NCBI GenBank assembly: GCA_963811685.1
Contig: CAWESK010000017.1
Location: 310,001-374,000 of the forward strand
Source of the DNA: CAIWHR01 sp963811685
Lineage (GTDB): Bacteria > Pseudomonadota > Gammaproteobacteria > Burkholderiales > Casimicrobiaceae
Direction of reading: 5' to 3'
Length of the DNA: 64,000 bases
Positions within the stretch are counted from its first letter, which is position 1. Every line of letters starts with the position of its first letter. A model generated the notes under the pieces. It was given only the letters and a program-made list of their open reading frames with translations, was not told the origin of the DNA and did no database searches. Positions 1 through 9,191 of the stretch are shown piece after piece. A program made the position numbers and the translations under genes.

Positions 1-2
1 AC

Positions 3-179
3 GGCCAGCTGTCAGAGATCGCGCAGCAGCTGGGACTCTCGCAGGGCGCGGTCGCCGGCGGGCTGGCGTCGGTGCTGCCGCAGGTGATCGACAAGATGAC
101 TCCGCAGGGGCAGGTCCCCGACGATCACCACGATATCGTCGCGCAGGCGCTCGCGCTGCTGACGCAAAAAACCGCCTGA
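3..179 (+). CDS. YidB/DUF937-family protein, C-terminal end (partial)
   Basis: The reading frame enters from the left edge and ends at TGA 177-179. The visible 58 residues contain a helical stretch (QLSEIAQQLGLSQGAVAGGL) followed by LPQVIDKMTPQG and a polar tail. This pattern is typical of the C-terminal half of the small YidB/DUF937 proteins, whose function is not established. Only the C-terminus is visible, so the family call is moderate. It lies 6 bases upstream of uppP on the same strand. Confidence 0.6.
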   Translation, partial: GQLSEIAQQLGLSQGAVAGGLASVLPQVIDKMTPQGQVPDDHHDIVAQALALLTQKTA

Positions 180-185
180 GTCGAG

Positions 186-1016
186 GTGGATTCCCCGGGC
201 CTCCTCACGGCGCTCGTCCTCGGGATCGTCGAGGGCCTCACCGAGTTCCTGCCGGTATCGTCGACCGGACATCTGATCGTCGCGGGATCGCTGCTGGGCT
301 ACACCGGCGAGCAGGCGAAAACCTTCGAGATCGTGATCCAGGCCGGCGCGATCCTCGCCGTTTGCTGGGAATACCGCGCGCGGCTCGCCAACGTGGCGCG
401 CGGCCTGTTCCGCGATCGCGCCGCGCAGCGCTTCGTTGCCAACCTGTTCATCGCGTTCCTGCCGGCCGCCCTGCTGGGGCTCGCCTTCAACCGCGCGATC
501 AAGGCGAATCTCTTTGCGCCGGTGCCCGTCGCGTGCGCGTTCGTCGCCGGCGCGTTCGTGATCCTGTGGGCGGAGCGCCGTCAGCGCGCGCACCCCGACA
601 CCATACGCGTCGCCTCCGTCGACGCGATGCGCTGGACCGACGCGCTGCTGATCGGCTGTGCGCAGGCGCTCGCGCTCGTCCCCGGCACGTCGCGTTCGGG
701 CGCCACGATCATCGGCGGCATGCTGTTCGGACTCTCCCGCGTGGCCGCCACCGAGTTCTCGTTCTTTCTCGCGATTCCCACGCTGTTCGCGGCGACCGCG
801 TACTCGCTGTGGAAGGACGCCACACTGCTGTCGCCATCGTCGCTTCCCGCGTTCGGTGTCGGATTCGTGGCCGCGTTCGTGTCGGCATTCGCCTGCGTGC
901 GTTGGCTGATCCGCTATGTGAGCCATCACGATTTCGTCCCCTTCGCCTGGTACCGGATCGCTTTCGGCGCAGTGATTCTCGCAACCGCCTACGCCGGCTT
1001 GGTCCGCTGGGACTAG
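186..1016 (+). CDS. uppP: Undecaprenyl-diphosphatase UppP (BacA)
   Basis: Integral membrane enzyme that removes a phosphate from undecaprenyl diphosphate to recycle the lipid carrier for peptidoglycan and other envelope polymers; the family also gives bacitracin resistance. The 276-residue length fits the family. Both signature regions are present: EGLTEFLPVSSTGH near residues 17-30 and PGTSRSGAT near residues 165-173. Several hydrophobic segments fill the rest. The start is GTG at 186, six bases after the preceding stop. No strong Shine-Dalgarno sequence is visible beyond the purine stretch around 180-186. Confidence 0.93.
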   Translation: MDSPGLLTALVLGIVEGLTEFLPVSSTGHLIVAGSLLGYTGEQAKTFEIVIQAGAILAVCWEYRARLANVARGLFRDRAAQRFVANLFIAFLPAALLGLAFNRAIKANLFAPVPVACAFVAGAFVILWAERRQRAHPDTIRVASVDAMRWTDALLIGCAQALALVPGTSRSGATIIGGMLFGLSRVAATEFSFFLAIPTLFAATAYSLWKDATLLSPSSLPAFGVGFVAAFVSAFACVRWLIRYVSHHDFVPFAWYRIAFGAVILATAYAGLVRWD

Positions 1017-1059
1017 CGGCCAAGGGTCGGTGTCCGCCCGTGCCGCCAAGCCGGCGCGG

Positions 1060-1075
1060 GAGCCTATAATTGCAA
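1060..1075 (+). promoter_or_regulatory. Putative sigma-70 promoter of the aldehyde dehydrogenase gene
   Basis: A perfect TATAAT -10 hexamer lies at 1065-1070 in otherwise GC-rich DNA, 46 bases upstream of the chosen ATG at 1117. No good -35 hexamer is visible 16-18 bases upstream, so the call rests on the -10 box and its position in the gap between uppP and the dehydrogenase gene. Confidence 0.4.
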
Positions 1076-1116
1076 TCCGGCGCGAGGTCGCGCCGCCGCC
1101 TACGCAGGAACCCGCC

Positions 1117-2604
1117 ATGGCCCCCGACACGCTCGAACGCTCGCTTCCCCAGCTCAAGGATCCGTCGCTGTTGCGCGAACAGTGCTACATCGACGGCAAA
1201 TGGCAAGACGCCGATAACGGCGCGACGCACGCCGTCAACAACCCCGCGACCGGCAGGCGCATCGGCACGTCCCCCGTCATGGGCGCGGCGGAGACGAAGC
1301 GCGCGATCGCGGCAGCAGACGCCGCGTGGCCGGCATGGCGCGCGAAGACCGCGAAGGAGCGCAGCGCGATCCTGCGCAAATGGTTCGAGCTCATGCTCGC
1401 CAACGTCGACGATCTCGCGCTGATCCTCACGACCGAGCAGGGCAAGCCGCTCGCCGAGTCGAAGGGCGAGGTCACCATCGGCGCGTGGTACGTCGAATGG
1501 TTCGCCGAGGAAGCGCGGCGCGTCTATGGCGACGTGATCCCGACGATCGGCAATGACCGCCGCCTCGTCGTGATCAAGGAGCCGGTCGGCGTCTGCGCGG
1601 CGATCACGCCGTGGAACTTCCCGTCGTCGATGATCACCCGCAAGGTCGCGCCGGCGCTCGCGGCGGGCTGTCCCGTCGTCATCAAGCCTGCCGAGGCAAC
1701 GCCGTTTTCGGCGCTCGTGCTGGCCGAGCTCGCCCACCGCGCCGGCTTCCCGCCCGGCGTGCTCAACGTGATCACCGGCAATGCGAAGGAGATCGGCGGC
1801 GAGATGTGCGCCAATCCGACGGTGCGCAAGCTCTCGTTCACCGGGTCCACCGAAGTGGGCCGGCTGCTGATGAAACAGGTCGCGCCGACGATCAAGAAGC
1901 TTTCGCTGGAGCTGGGCGGCAATGCGCCGTTCATCGTGTTCGACGATGCCGATCTCGATGCCGCGGCCGACGGCGCGATCATTTCGAAATACCGCAACGC
2001 CGGCCAGACCTGCGTCTGCGCCAACCGGCTCTTCGTCCACGACAAGGTCTACGACGCGTTCGCCGCGAAGCTCGGCGAACGTGTGCGCGCGCTCAAGGTC
2101 GGCGCCGGCACCGACGCGGGAGTCAACCAGGGCCCGCTGATCGACCAGGCGGCGCTCGCCAAGGTCGAGGAGCATGTCGCCGACGCCAAGGCGCTGGGGG
2201 CGCGCGTCGCGACGGGCGGGAAGCGGCACGCGCTGGGTGGAACCTTCTACGAGCCCACCGTGCTGACCGACGTCACGCCGGACATGAAGATCTTCCGCGA
2301 GGAGACGTTCGGCCCGGTGGCGCCGCTTTTCCGGTTCCGGTCGGACGCCGAGGTGGTCGAGCTCGCCAATCGCACCGAGTTCGGACTCGCCTCGTATTTC
2401 TACTCGCGCGACATCGGCCGCATCTGGCGTGTCGCCGAGGCGCTCGAATACGGAATGGTCGGCGTCAATACCGGCCTCATCACGACGGAAGTCGCGCCCT
2501 TCGGCGGCGTGAAGCAGTCCGGACTGGGACGCGAAGGCTCGAAGTACGGCATCGACGAGTACGTCGAAGTGAAATACGTCTGCTTCGGCGGCATCGACCG
2601 CTGA
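1117..2604 (+). CDS. gabD: NAD(P)-dependent succinate-semialdehyde dehydrogenase
   Basis: Aldehyde dehydrogenase superfamily enzyme of 495 residues, closest in layout to GabD, which oxidises succinate semialdehyde to succinate. Visible active-site elements are the Asn in PWNFPSSMITRK, the general-base Glu in LELGGNAPF, and the catalytic Cys in GQTCVCANR, a context characteristic of GabD. The frame is open further upstream to 1030, but ATG 1117 is preferred because GCAGGAA lies about 7 bases upstream and the protein then begins at the family position. Relatives act on glutarate semialdehyde, so the exact substrate is inferred. Confidence 0.85.
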   Translation: MAPDTLERSLPQLKDPSLLREQCYIDGKWQDADNGATHAVNNPATGRRIGTSPVMGAAETKRAIAAADAAWPAWRAKTAKERSAILRKWFELMLANVDDLALILTTEQGKPLAESKGEVTIGAWYVEWFAEEARRVYGDVIPTIGNDRRLVVIKEPVGVCAAITPWNFPSSMITRKVAPALAAGCPVVIKPAEATPFSALVLAELAHRAGFPPGVLNVITGNAKEIGGEMCANPTVRKLSFTGSTEVGRLLMKQVAPTIKKLSLELGGNAPFIVFDDADLDAAADGAIISKYRNAGQTCVCANRLFVHDKVYDAFAAKLGERVRALKVGAGTDAGVNQGPLIDQAALAKVEEHVADAKALGARVATGGKRHALGGTFYEPTVLTDVTPDMKIFREETFGPVAPLFRFRSDAEVVELANRTEFGLASYFYSRDIGRIWRVAEALEYGMVGVNTGLITTEVAPFGGVKQSGLGREGSKYGIDEYVEVKYVCFGGIDR

Positions 2605-2649
2605 CGCCCCGCGCGCCGCTCCTGACCCTGGCTCGAGGGCCGCGGCTCC

Positions 2650-2901
2650 CTAGTGCGGGGGCGGCAGCTCGGCCGCGGCGTTCGCGGCCTGCCCCAGGTA
2701 GTCGGCGATGTCGCGGGGGGCGCTCGTATTGTCAGGCGCGCTCGTCGTGAGCATTGCGTTCGGCGCGAGCCCGTTCACTTCTGCGCGGTGGGACGCGACC
2801 GCGGCCAGCGCGATCGTGCCGAGCATCGCAATCAGCGCGACGGCTTTGACGCCGGCGGAAAGGCGGCCGAGCACCGAGTATCTGTTGTGCGATTCGGTCA
2901 T
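2650..2901 (-). CDS. Small single-pass membrane protein, unknown function
   Basis: An 83-residue protein with a charged N-terminus (MTESHNRYSVLGRLSAG), one hydrophobic segment at about residues 17-35 and a polar, Pro-ending tail. GGGAG lies about 5 bases upstream of ATG 2901. It is followed in the same direction by nothing close and preceded by another small membrane protein gene, suggesting a two-gene unit. I recognise no family. The tail probably lies outside the cytoplasm. Confidence 0.55.
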   Translation of the reverse strand: MTESHNRYSVLGRLSAGVKAVALIAMLGTIALAAVASHRAEVNGLAPNAMLTTSAPDNTSAPRDIADYLGQAANAAAELPPPH

Positions 2902-2945
2902 GGGTGTCTCCCGGTGATGCCGTGCGTGACCCGATCGATCCCGAT

Positions 2946-3224
2946 TCAGAGCGTCGGGGCCGGCGGTTCGTCGCGCGAAGTCTCGTCAAGCGCCGCCACT
3001 CCGGCAGGCGCCGCCCGCGGAGCTTCGATCGCAACCGCTGCGGGACGCGCCGTCGGCGCGGGCTGCGCGGCCGCCGAAGTCACCGGCATTCCCACCGCAT
3101 CCCCGGGCGTGGACAGGTTGAAGCCTGCGCAATACCCGAAAATGCCAGCCAACAGCATCACCACCAGGGCCTTCTCGCCCGAGGTAAGAAGCTGCCCGTC
3201 CTTCAATTGACCTATCCTGTTCAT
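2946..3224 (-). CDS. Small membrane protein, unknown function
   Basis: A 92-residue protein with a short polar N-terminus (MNRIGQLKDGQLLTSGEKA), a hydrophobic segment at about residues 19-38 (LVVMLLAGIFGYCAGFNL) and an Ala/Pro-rich tail. A GGGA ribosome site lies just before ATG 3224. It is 44 bases upstream of the 83-residue protein gene with the same orientation. Both sit between a dehydrogenase and a Crp-type regulator. No homologous family is recognised. Confidence 0.55.
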   Translation of the reverse strand: MNRIGQLKDGQLLTSGEKALVVMLLAGIFGYCAGFNLSTPGDAVGMPVTSAAAQPAPTARPAAVAIEAPRAAPAGVAALDETSRDEPPAPTL

Positions 3225-3410
3225 TTCCCGTCTCCATCGGACTTCGGTCGGGGCGCCGGCTCGACAGCGATCGGCCCGGCTTGGCCCCCGGCGCCACGCA
3301 CTGCGCGCGACGTCGATGGCGCTTACTCTAGGCCGCCCGGATGAGCCGGGGGAGAGACAATTCAGGGGTGCGTTTGCGGAATATTCACGCGCCGGGGGGC
3401 CGGCAGCCGC

Positions 3411-4094
3411 CTACCAGCCCGGCGGCGGCTTGCGGAGAATCGTGATCGTACGGTCCTCGATCGCCAGATAGCCGCCCCCGACCAGGTCCTTCATGAGGCG
3501 GCTGATCATGTCGCGGGAGGCGCCGACGCGCTCGGCGATGTCCTGCTGCGTGAGCTTCTCGGGAACCACGAGCCGGCCGTCGCGCTCCACCGCCAGTGAC
3601 AAGAGCAGCCGGACGAGGCGCCCATAGACGTCGGACAAGGCCAGGCTTTTCACGCTTTCGGTCGTATGGCGAACGCGCCGGATCAGCATCTCGATCAGAT
3701 GCAGCGCGAAATCGGGATGGTCGAGGATGAACTCGCGGAAATGGGCGCGGCTGACGACCGCGCAGGTGGTCGGCTCGACGGTCATGACCGAAGCGGAGCG
3801 CGGCGAGCCGTCCAGCGACATCTCGCCCACGTATTCGCCGGGACCGTGAAAATCGATGATGATTTCCTTGCCGGCCTCGTTGCTCGCATAGACCTTGACC
3901 TTGCCCGACAAGACGATGAACAGCGAGTCGCCGTGCTCGCCCTCGTTGATCAGGACGGCGTTCCTGGGGAACTGGCGGACCACACCGGAGGCGGCGATCG
4001 CGCGCAGCGTGTCCGGCGACAGCGGCGCGAACAGATCGGCGGACGCGGTATCACGAGAAGCGGTCACGGTACGATTCCGCGGCAGGGGCAACAC
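3411..4094 (-). CDS. Crp/Fnr-family transcriptional regulator
   Basis: A 227-residue DNA-binding regulator. An N-terminal cyclic-nucleotide-binding-type beta roll spans about residues 22-140, with GDSLFIVLSGKVKVYA and GEYVGEMSLDGSPRSASV, followed by the long dimer helix and a winged helix-turn-helix (LTQQDIAERVGASRDMISRLM, about 178-198). The cysteine set of oxygen-sensing FNR is absent. Whether it binds cAMP cannot be told from sequence alone. The start is GTG 4094; a second in-frame GTG lies 27 bases downstream. Targets are unknown. Confidence 0.88.
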   Translation of the reverse strand: MLPLPRNRTVTASRDTASADLFAPLSPDTLRAIAASGVVRQFPRNAVLINEGEHGDSLFIVLSGKVKVYASNEAGKEIIIDFHGPGEYVGEMSLDGSPRSASVMTVEPTTCAVVSRAHFREFILDHPDFALHLIEMLIRRVRHTTESVKSLALSDVYGRLVRLLLSLAVERDGRLVVPEKLTQQDIAERVGASRDMISRLMKDLVGGGYLAIEDRTITILRKPPPGW

Positions 4095-4118
4095 CGCATT
4101 GTACCGTTGCCGCCAAGT

Positions 4119-5351
4119 TCAGTCGTATTTGCGGACGTCGTCGATGACCTTGCCGTCGTTCGGAAGTTCGCCGGGCGCGCGAAAAGCCACTTCACCGCGC
4201 AGCTTCGTCACGTCGCGGATGGACGCCACGATGCTTTCCGCCGCAGGCCGAACCGTCGTTTCGACGTTGAGCGTCATCCGGTCGCTGCCGTCCGGGTTGT
4301 CGACGACGAGCCGGGCGCGCACGATCTCCGGGTGACGCCTGACGATCGCCGCGACCTGCGACGGATGGACGAACATCCCCTTCACCTTCGTCGTCTGGTC
4401 GGCGCGCCCGAGCCAGCCCTTGATGCGGACGTTCGTCCGGCCGCAGGGGCTCGTCCCCGGGACGAATGCCGACAGGTCGCCGGTGCCGAAGCGAATCAGC
4501 GGATAGAGCGAGTTCTGCAGCGTCGTCACGACGACCTCGCCGACCTCGCCTGGCGCCACCGGGTCTCCGGTCCCCGGTCGCACGAGCTCCACCAGCACGC
4601 CCTCGTCGACGACGAGCCCGGCGCGCGCCTCGGTCTCATAGGCGATCGAGCCCAAATCGGCGCTCGCGTAGACCTGGTAGCCGGCAATGCCGCGCGCCGC
4701 GAGCGCATCGCGAAGACTGGCCGGAAACGCCTCCGCGGAAACAAGCGCCTTCCGCAGCGACGGCAACGCGATCCGCTGCTCGTCGGCTTTCTCGAGGATG
4801 ATGCGCAGGAACGACGGCGTGCCGACGTAGCCGTCGGGCGCCAGGTCGGCGATCGCCTGTACCTGGAGCTCGGTCTGCCCGGTGCCGGCGGGGAACACCG
4901 TGCACCCGAGCGCATGCGCGCCCGTCTCCAGCATCGAGCCCGCCGGCGTGAAATGGTAGGCGAACGCATTGTGGATGAGATCGCCCGGGCGAAACCCCGC
5001 CGCGAACAGCGCGCGGGCGAGACGCCAGTGGTCGGGGCGCCGGCTCTCCGGCTCGTAGATCGGGCCCGGCGATGCGAAGACCCGGGCAGCGTCGCCGCGG
5101 CGTCCTGTCGACAGTCCGCCGAAGGGCCGCTCCGCTTTCTGCAATTCGCCGAGATCCGACTTGCGCGTGACCGGAACCGCCGCCAGCGCGGCGCGAGAGC
5201 TCACCCCTTCGGGATCGACGCCGCCGAGAAGGCGCGCGAATGCCGGCGCATTCGTCTTTGCGTGCGCGATCTGCCGCCGCAGCGCGTCCATCAGCGCGCG
5301 CTCCCGCACCTCCGGATCGCGCGTTTCGAGCGTGTCGAAATGGCCGGTCAT
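4119..5351 (-). CDS. PaaK-like (phenylacetate-CoA ligase family) adenylate-forming enzyme
   Basis: A 410-residue member of the COG1541/PaaK family, which activates aromatic or related acids to CoA thioesters through acyl-AMP. Family features include GYVGTPSFLRIILEKA, a YASADLGSIAYE region, LIRFGTGDLSAF and the C-terminal hinge GRADQTTKVKGMFVHPSQV. The usual Ser/Thr/Gly-rich P-loop is not seen; its place is taken by FASPGPIYEPES, so true ligase activity is less certain. ATG 5351 overlaps the stop of the upstream mmcQ-like gene (TCAT at 5348-5351), indicating translational coupling. It is the last gene of the liv operon. Confidence 0.82.
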   Translation of the reverse strand: MTGHFDTLETRDPEVRERALMDALRRQIAHAKTNAPAFARLLGGVDPEGVSSRAALAAVPVTRKSDLGELQKAERPFGGLSTGRRGDAARVFASPGPIYEPESRRPDHWRLARALFAAGFRPGDLIHNAFAYHFTPAGSMLETGAHALGCTVFPAGTGQTELQVQAIADLAPDGYVGTPSFLRIILEKADEQRIALPSLRKALVSAEAFPASLRDALAARGIAGYQVYASADLGSIAYETEARAGLVVDEGVLVELVRPGTGDPVAPGEVGEVVVTTLQNSLYPLIRFGTGDLSAFVPGTSPCGRTNVRIKGWLGRADQTTKVKGMFVHPSQVAAIVRRHPEIVRARLVVDNPDGSDRMTLNVETTVRPAAESIVASIRDVTKLRGEVAFRAPGELPNDGKVIDDVRKYD

Positions 5352-5713
5352 TTCGGCTTGCGGGCGGGCGCGATGGCGTCGCGCTGCCGCCGCGTGAGCT
5401 TCGCCGCGATCAACGCGTAAGACCGCGCGACGAGCGCGCGGGCGTCGGGATCGGGCAGCGCCTTCGCTTCCTGCACCTGCACCCAGTGCGCGCGCGCGAG
5501 GTAAGGCGCCGGGACGATGCCGGGCACGTCGGTCAATTCGAGAAAACGCTCGGGATCGCACTTGAACGACATCGTGCGACCCCTCCCGCCGTCGACGAAG
5601 AACACGGCGAACATCTTCGACGCCACGCAATAACATTCGTCGGCGCCCCACTTCACGTCCATCGTCGCGCCTGGAAGCGTCGCGCAGTACTTGCGCAGCG
5701 AGTCGAAATTCAT
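5348..5713 (-). CDS. MmcQ/YjbR-family protein
   Basis: A 121-residue protein of the MmcQ/YjbR family, a small CyaY-like fold whose role is poorly known. Characteristic parts are LRKYCATLPGATMDVKWGADECYCVASKMFAVF near the N-terminus and FLELTDVPGIVPAPYLARAHWVQV in the middle. ATG 5713 (MNFDSL) is chosen over the upstream in-frame ATG because it matches the usual family start. The stop overlaps the PaaK-like gene start. It lies 98 bases after livF and was probably co-transcribed with the transporter. Confidence 0.8.
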   Translation of the reverse strand: MNFDSLRKYCATLPGATMDVKWGADECYCVASKMFAVFFVDGGRGRTMSFKCDPERFLELTDVPGIVPAPYLARAHWVQVQEAKALPDPDARALVARSYALIAAKLTRRQRDAIAPARKPK

Positions 5714-5811
5714 GGATCGTCGCCAGCACACGAGATCGTGCTCGGCAACGCGTCATTCGCGCACAATCCGCGCGTCGACGTCGCGGGTCCGCGGCGGACG
5801 GGTCCATTCGA

Positions 5812-6663
5812 TTACGCGAGCCAGCGCTTTCTGCGGCGATAATGTTTCACGTCGCGGAAGCTCTTGCGTCCCGCGGTCGACAGGCCGAGATAGAACTCCT
5901 TCACGTCCTCGTTCTGCGCAAGATCAAGCGCCGCCCCGTCCATCACGACGCGCCCGTTCTCCAGGATGTAGCCGTATTCCGCGTAGCGAAGCGCGACCGT
6001 CGTGTTCTGCTCGGCGAGCAGGAACGAAACGCGCTCCTTCCGGTTCAGGTCCCGGACGATCTCGAAGATCTCCTCGACGATCTGCGGCGCGAGCCCCATC
6101 GACGGCTCGTCGAGCAGGATCATCGACGGACGCGCCATCAGCGCGCGCCCCACGGCGGTCATCTGCTGTTCGCCGCCCGACGTGTAGCCGGACAGGCTCG
6201 CGCGCCGTTGCTTGAGGCGCGGGAAGTAGTGATAGACCTTCTCGAGGTCCGCGCGAATGTCGGCGCGCGATGCCTTGCTCGTGTAGGCGCCGGTCAGCAG
6301 ATTCTCCTCGACGGTGAGGTGCGCGAAGCAGTGGCGCCCTTCCATCACCTGGCACACTCCCATGCGCACGAGCTCGTTCGGCGTGAGCTTGTCCACGCGC
6401 ACGCCCTTGAATTCGATGGCGCCCTTGGTGACATCGCCGCGCTCCGCGGACAGCAGGTTGGAAATCGATTTCAGCGTCGTGCTCTTGCCGGCGCCGTTGG
6501 CGCCCAGCAGCGCGACGACCGAGCCCTCGGGAACCTCCAGCGAGACGCCCTTCAGCACGAGGATCACGTGGTCGTAGATGACCTCGACGTTGTTGACCGT
6601 CAGGTAGGGCGCCCCGCCCGCGACGACTGCGGGCGGGGTGGTCGCTGCGGCGACGCCGGACAT
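5812..6663 (-). CDS. livF: LIV-type ABC transporter ATP-binding protein LivF
   Basis: Cytoplasmic ATPase of a branched-chain amino acid/amide-type importer. Walker A is GANGAGKST (about residues 49-57), the signature is YTSGGEQQMTAVGRAL in place of the commoner LSGGEQQ, and Walker B is MILLDEPSMGLAP. The 283-residue protein is about 45 residues longer than a standard LivF, with extra sequence at both ends, including a basic C-terminus. AAGGAG lies about 12 bases upstream of ATG 6663, at the receptor gene's stop. It is clearly paired with livG, livH and livM upstream. Confidence 0.9.
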   Translation of the reverse strand: MSGVAAATTPPAVVAGGAPYLTVNNVEVIYDHVILVLKGVSLEVPEGSVVALLGANGAGKSTTLKSISNLLSAERGDVTKGAIEFKGVRVDKLTPNELVRMGVCQVMEGRHCFAHLTVEENLLTGAYTSKASRADIRADLEKVYHYFPRLKQRRASLSGYTSGGEQQMTAVGRALMARPSMILLDEPSMGLAPQIVEEIFEIVRDLNRKERVSFLLAEQNTTVALRYAEYGYILENGRVVMDGAALDLAQNEDVKEFYLGLSTAGRKSFRDVKHYRRRKRWLA

Positions 6664-6673
6664 CGCGCGCGCC

Positions 6674-7981
6674 TTACATCTCCTTGCCGCAATCCCTTGG
6701 CGTGATCTTCTTTTCCGCCGCGTACTTCGCCGCGGTTTCCTCGACCATCTTGCGGACCATTTCACGGTCGCCCGCCATGAACGGCGTGACCTGCTTGAAG
6801 CCGTTCCCGTCCCACATCTGGAACTTCACCATGCCCGAGCCCTCGTGATCCGCGCAGCTCGTCTTGATCGGCGGGAAGAGTCCCGCAGCGCCGATTTCCT
6901 TGATGCGCGCTTCGGTGAGATTGAGGTGCTCGAATCCGTAGCGCAGCTGGTCGGGCGTCATCACCTTGCCCTTGCCGTATTTCGCCTGTGCGACACGAAG
7001 CGCCTCGACGACGATCATTCCGTAGACGACGCCACGCGTGTACATCACGTTGCCGAGGCGAGTTGGATCCTCCAGATTGCCCTTGCCGGCGCCGTAGACC
7101 TTGGTCTTGATGTCCTGCATCACGGGAAAATTGGTGCCCGTGGCCGTGAACGATGCGCTGACGTAACCCTTGGACGCATCGCCTGCCGGTATCACGTCCT
7201 CTTCCGATCCGGCCCACCATACGCCGAGCAGCTTGTCCCTCGGGTACCCGGTCTTCGCCGCCGTCTTGAGCGCGACGGTGCTCATCACGCCGTACGTCCA
7301 CATGATCACATAGTCCGGCTTTGCCTGCCGAATCTGCAGCCACTGCGATTCCTGCGTCTGGCCGGGCGGCGCAACGGAAAGCTTCAGCACTTCGAAGCCG
7401 TACTTCGCGGCCGACGCATCGAGAACGGGAATCGGTTCCTTGCCAAACGCCGACTCGTGATAGAGAAACGCGATCTTCTTGCCCTTCAGCTTGTCGAGTC
7501 CGCCGGATTTCTGGCCGAGGTACGCGATCATCGCCGCCATCTGATCCCAGTAGGTGGTGCCGAGCGGAAACACCCAGTCGTAGACGCGCCCGTCGGCCGA
7601 ACTGGCCAGGCCATATCCGAACGTCGTCATCGGAATCTTGTCCTGCGCCACGCGCTCGAACAGGCCGTAGGCGATGCCGGTGGCCAGCGGCTCGACGGTC
7701 GTCGCGCCGCCGTTCTTCTTCTTCAACCGCTCATAGCATTCGACACCCTTGGACGGGTTGTACTCGGTCTCGCATTCCTCCCACAGGAGCTTCACTCCGT
7801 TGATGCCTCCCGTCAGATTGACGAGCGTCCAGTAATCGATGGCGCCGCCGTAATAGCCGGAACCCCCCGCGGCAGACGGTCCGACGCGGTAGGACAGAAC
7901 CGGTATGAACTGCTGCGCCAGAGCCGCTGTTGCCGCGGCGAACAGCGCGATTCCAAAAAGGGCCAGCTTGATTGCCTTCAT
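6674..7981 (-). CDS. Periplasmic substrate-binding protein of the LIV-type ABC transporter
   Basis: A 435-residue type I periplasmic-binding protein with a Sec signal peptide (about residues 1-22, ending AALAQQ). The mature part has the Leu/Ile/Val-binding-like bilobal pattern, for example AYLGQKSGGLDKLKGKKIAFLYHESAFGKEP and PDYVIMWTYGVMS. It is longer than classical LivK and belongs to the receptors often seen with acyl-CoA or aromatic-acid ligases, so the ligand may be an organic acid (inference). A strong AGGAGGAGA lies just upstream of ATG 7981. A 126-base gap separates it from livM, leaving room for a secondary promoter. Confidence 0.88.
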   Translation of the reverse strand: MKAIKLALFGIALFAAATAALAQQFIPVLSYRVGPSAAGGSGYYGGAIDYWTLVNLTGGINGVKLLWEECETEYNPSKGVECYERLKKKNGGATTVEPLATGIAYGLFERVAQDKIPMTTFGYGLASSADGRVYDWVFPLGTTYWDQMAAMIAYLGQKSGGLDKLKGKKIAFLYHESAFGKEPIPVLDASAAKYGFEVLKLSVAPPGQTQESQWLQIRQAKPDYVIMWTYGVMSTVALKTAAKTGYPRDKLLGVWWAGSEEDVIPAGDASKGYVSASFTATGTNFPVMQDIKTKVYGAGKGNLEDPTRLGNVMYTRGVVYGMIVVEALRVAQAKYGKGKVMTPDQLRYGFEHLNLTEARIKEIGAAGLFPPIKTSCADHEGSGMVKFQMWDGNGFKQVTPFMAGDREMVRKMVEETAAKYAAEKKITPRDCGKEM

Positions 7982-8107
7982 GCTTCTCCTCCTAGCAGTG
8001 CGTCTCCGGACGGGCGCGAGACCCTGGAGAGCATTGGTGAATTCGTGCCGCGTGTCAACGGGACGCCGATCGGTGATAACTGCAACTTGTTGGACCTCTG
8101 ATCCAAA

Positions 8108-9184
8108 TCAATGCGGAAACGGCCAGAGGCGAAGCTTTTCCTTCGCGATCTGCCACAGCCTTGCCAGCCCGTGCGGCTCGACGATGAGAAAGAAGATGAT
8201 GAGGCCGCCGAATATCATCAGCTCCAGGTTCGATATGGCGCTCTCCGGAATGTGCAAGCCGAGGCTGGTGTCGAGAAAGCGCACGCTGACGCTCAGCAGC
8301 ACCGGCAGCAACGCGACGAAGGCGCTGCCGAGAAACGAGCCGAGCACCGTCCCGACGCCGCCGATGATCACCATGAACAGGATCCGGAACGAAAGGTCGA
8401 GGCTGTACGCTTCCGGCTCCACGGTGCCGAGGAACGCATACGCGAACAGCGCGCCGGCGATGCCGCAATAGAACGAGCTGACCGCGAACGCAAGCAGCTT
8501 CGCGCGCATCAGGCGGATGCCGATCACTTCCGCCGCGAGGTCCATGTCCCGCACCGCCATCCACGAGCGTCCCGCGTTCCCGCGCGCCATGTTCTTGGCC
8601 GCGAGTGCCATCACGGTGACGATCGACAGCACCAGCAGGTATTTGGCCGCCGGCGTGTCGAACTCGTAGCCGAGGATGACGATCTTCTGTGCGGTGATCA
8701 CGCCCGACGTGCTGTAATTCGTGACCCAGCCGACCTTGGTCAGGAACCAGAGAATGAAGAACTGGGCGGCGAGCGTGGCCACCGCGAGATAGAACCCGCG
8801 GATGCGCAGGCTGGGCAGACCGAACAGAATGCCCACGAGCGCCGCCACGATGCCGCCGCCAACGAACGCCAGCAGGATGGGCATTTCGGGAATGCGCAGC
8901 ATGAAGTTGTACGACGCGAAGGCGCCCACGGCCATGAACGCCGCCGTGCCGAGCGAGAGCTGCCCGCAATAACCGGTCAGGATGTTGAGCCCGAGCGCCG
9001 CGAGCGCGAAGATCAGGAACGGAATCAGGATGCCCGTGAACGCGTAGGGCGTTGCGAACAGCGGAACACCGATGAACGCAACGACCAGGATCGCCGCGAT
9101 CGCCACGCGGTCCTGCCGGATCGGAAAGATCGCCGAATCCGCCTGGTAGGTGGCCTTGAACTGCCCGGCTTCGCGATAGAACAT
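8108..9184 (-). CDS. livM: LIV-type ABC transporter permease LivM
   Basis: Inner-membrane permease of 358 residues with about ten hydrophobic segments. The family signature LGLNILTGYCGQLSLGTAAFMAVGA is present at about residues 65-90, followed by PSLRIRGFYLAVATLAAQFF and the cytoplasmic loop GRSWMAVRDMDLAAEVIGI that contacts the ATPase. It starts 7 bases after the livH stop and forms a heterodimeric channel with LivH. Confidence 0.93.
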   Translation of the reverse strand: MFYREAGQFKATYQADSAIFPIRQDRVAIAAILVVAFIGVPLFATPYAFTGILIPFLIFALAALGLNILTGYCGQLSLGTAAFMAVGAFASYNFMLRIPEMPILLAFVGGGIVAALVGILFGLPSLRIRGFYLAVATLAAQFFILWFLTKVGWVTNYSTSGVITAQKIVILGYEFDTPAAKYLLVLSIVTVMALAAKNMARGNAGRSWMAVRDMDLAAEVIGIRLMRAKLLAFAVSSFYCGIAGALFAYAFLGTVEPEAYSLDLSFRILFMVIIGGVGTVLGSFLGSAFVALLPVLLSVSVRFLDTSLGLHIPESAISNLELMIFGGLIIFFLIVEPHGLARLWQIAKEKLRLWPFPH

Positions 9185-9191
9185 GGAATGA

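Noticed and set aside
709..2229. Long - strand open frame opposite uppP and gabD
   Set aside because: It is Arg/Asp-rich with no domain, and it lies antisense to two clear genes. High GC keeps such shadow frames open.
3666..5420. 584-residue + strand open frame opposite the Crp regulator and the PaaK-like gene
   Set aside because: Antisense composition with no motif; the - strand genes have full family signatures.
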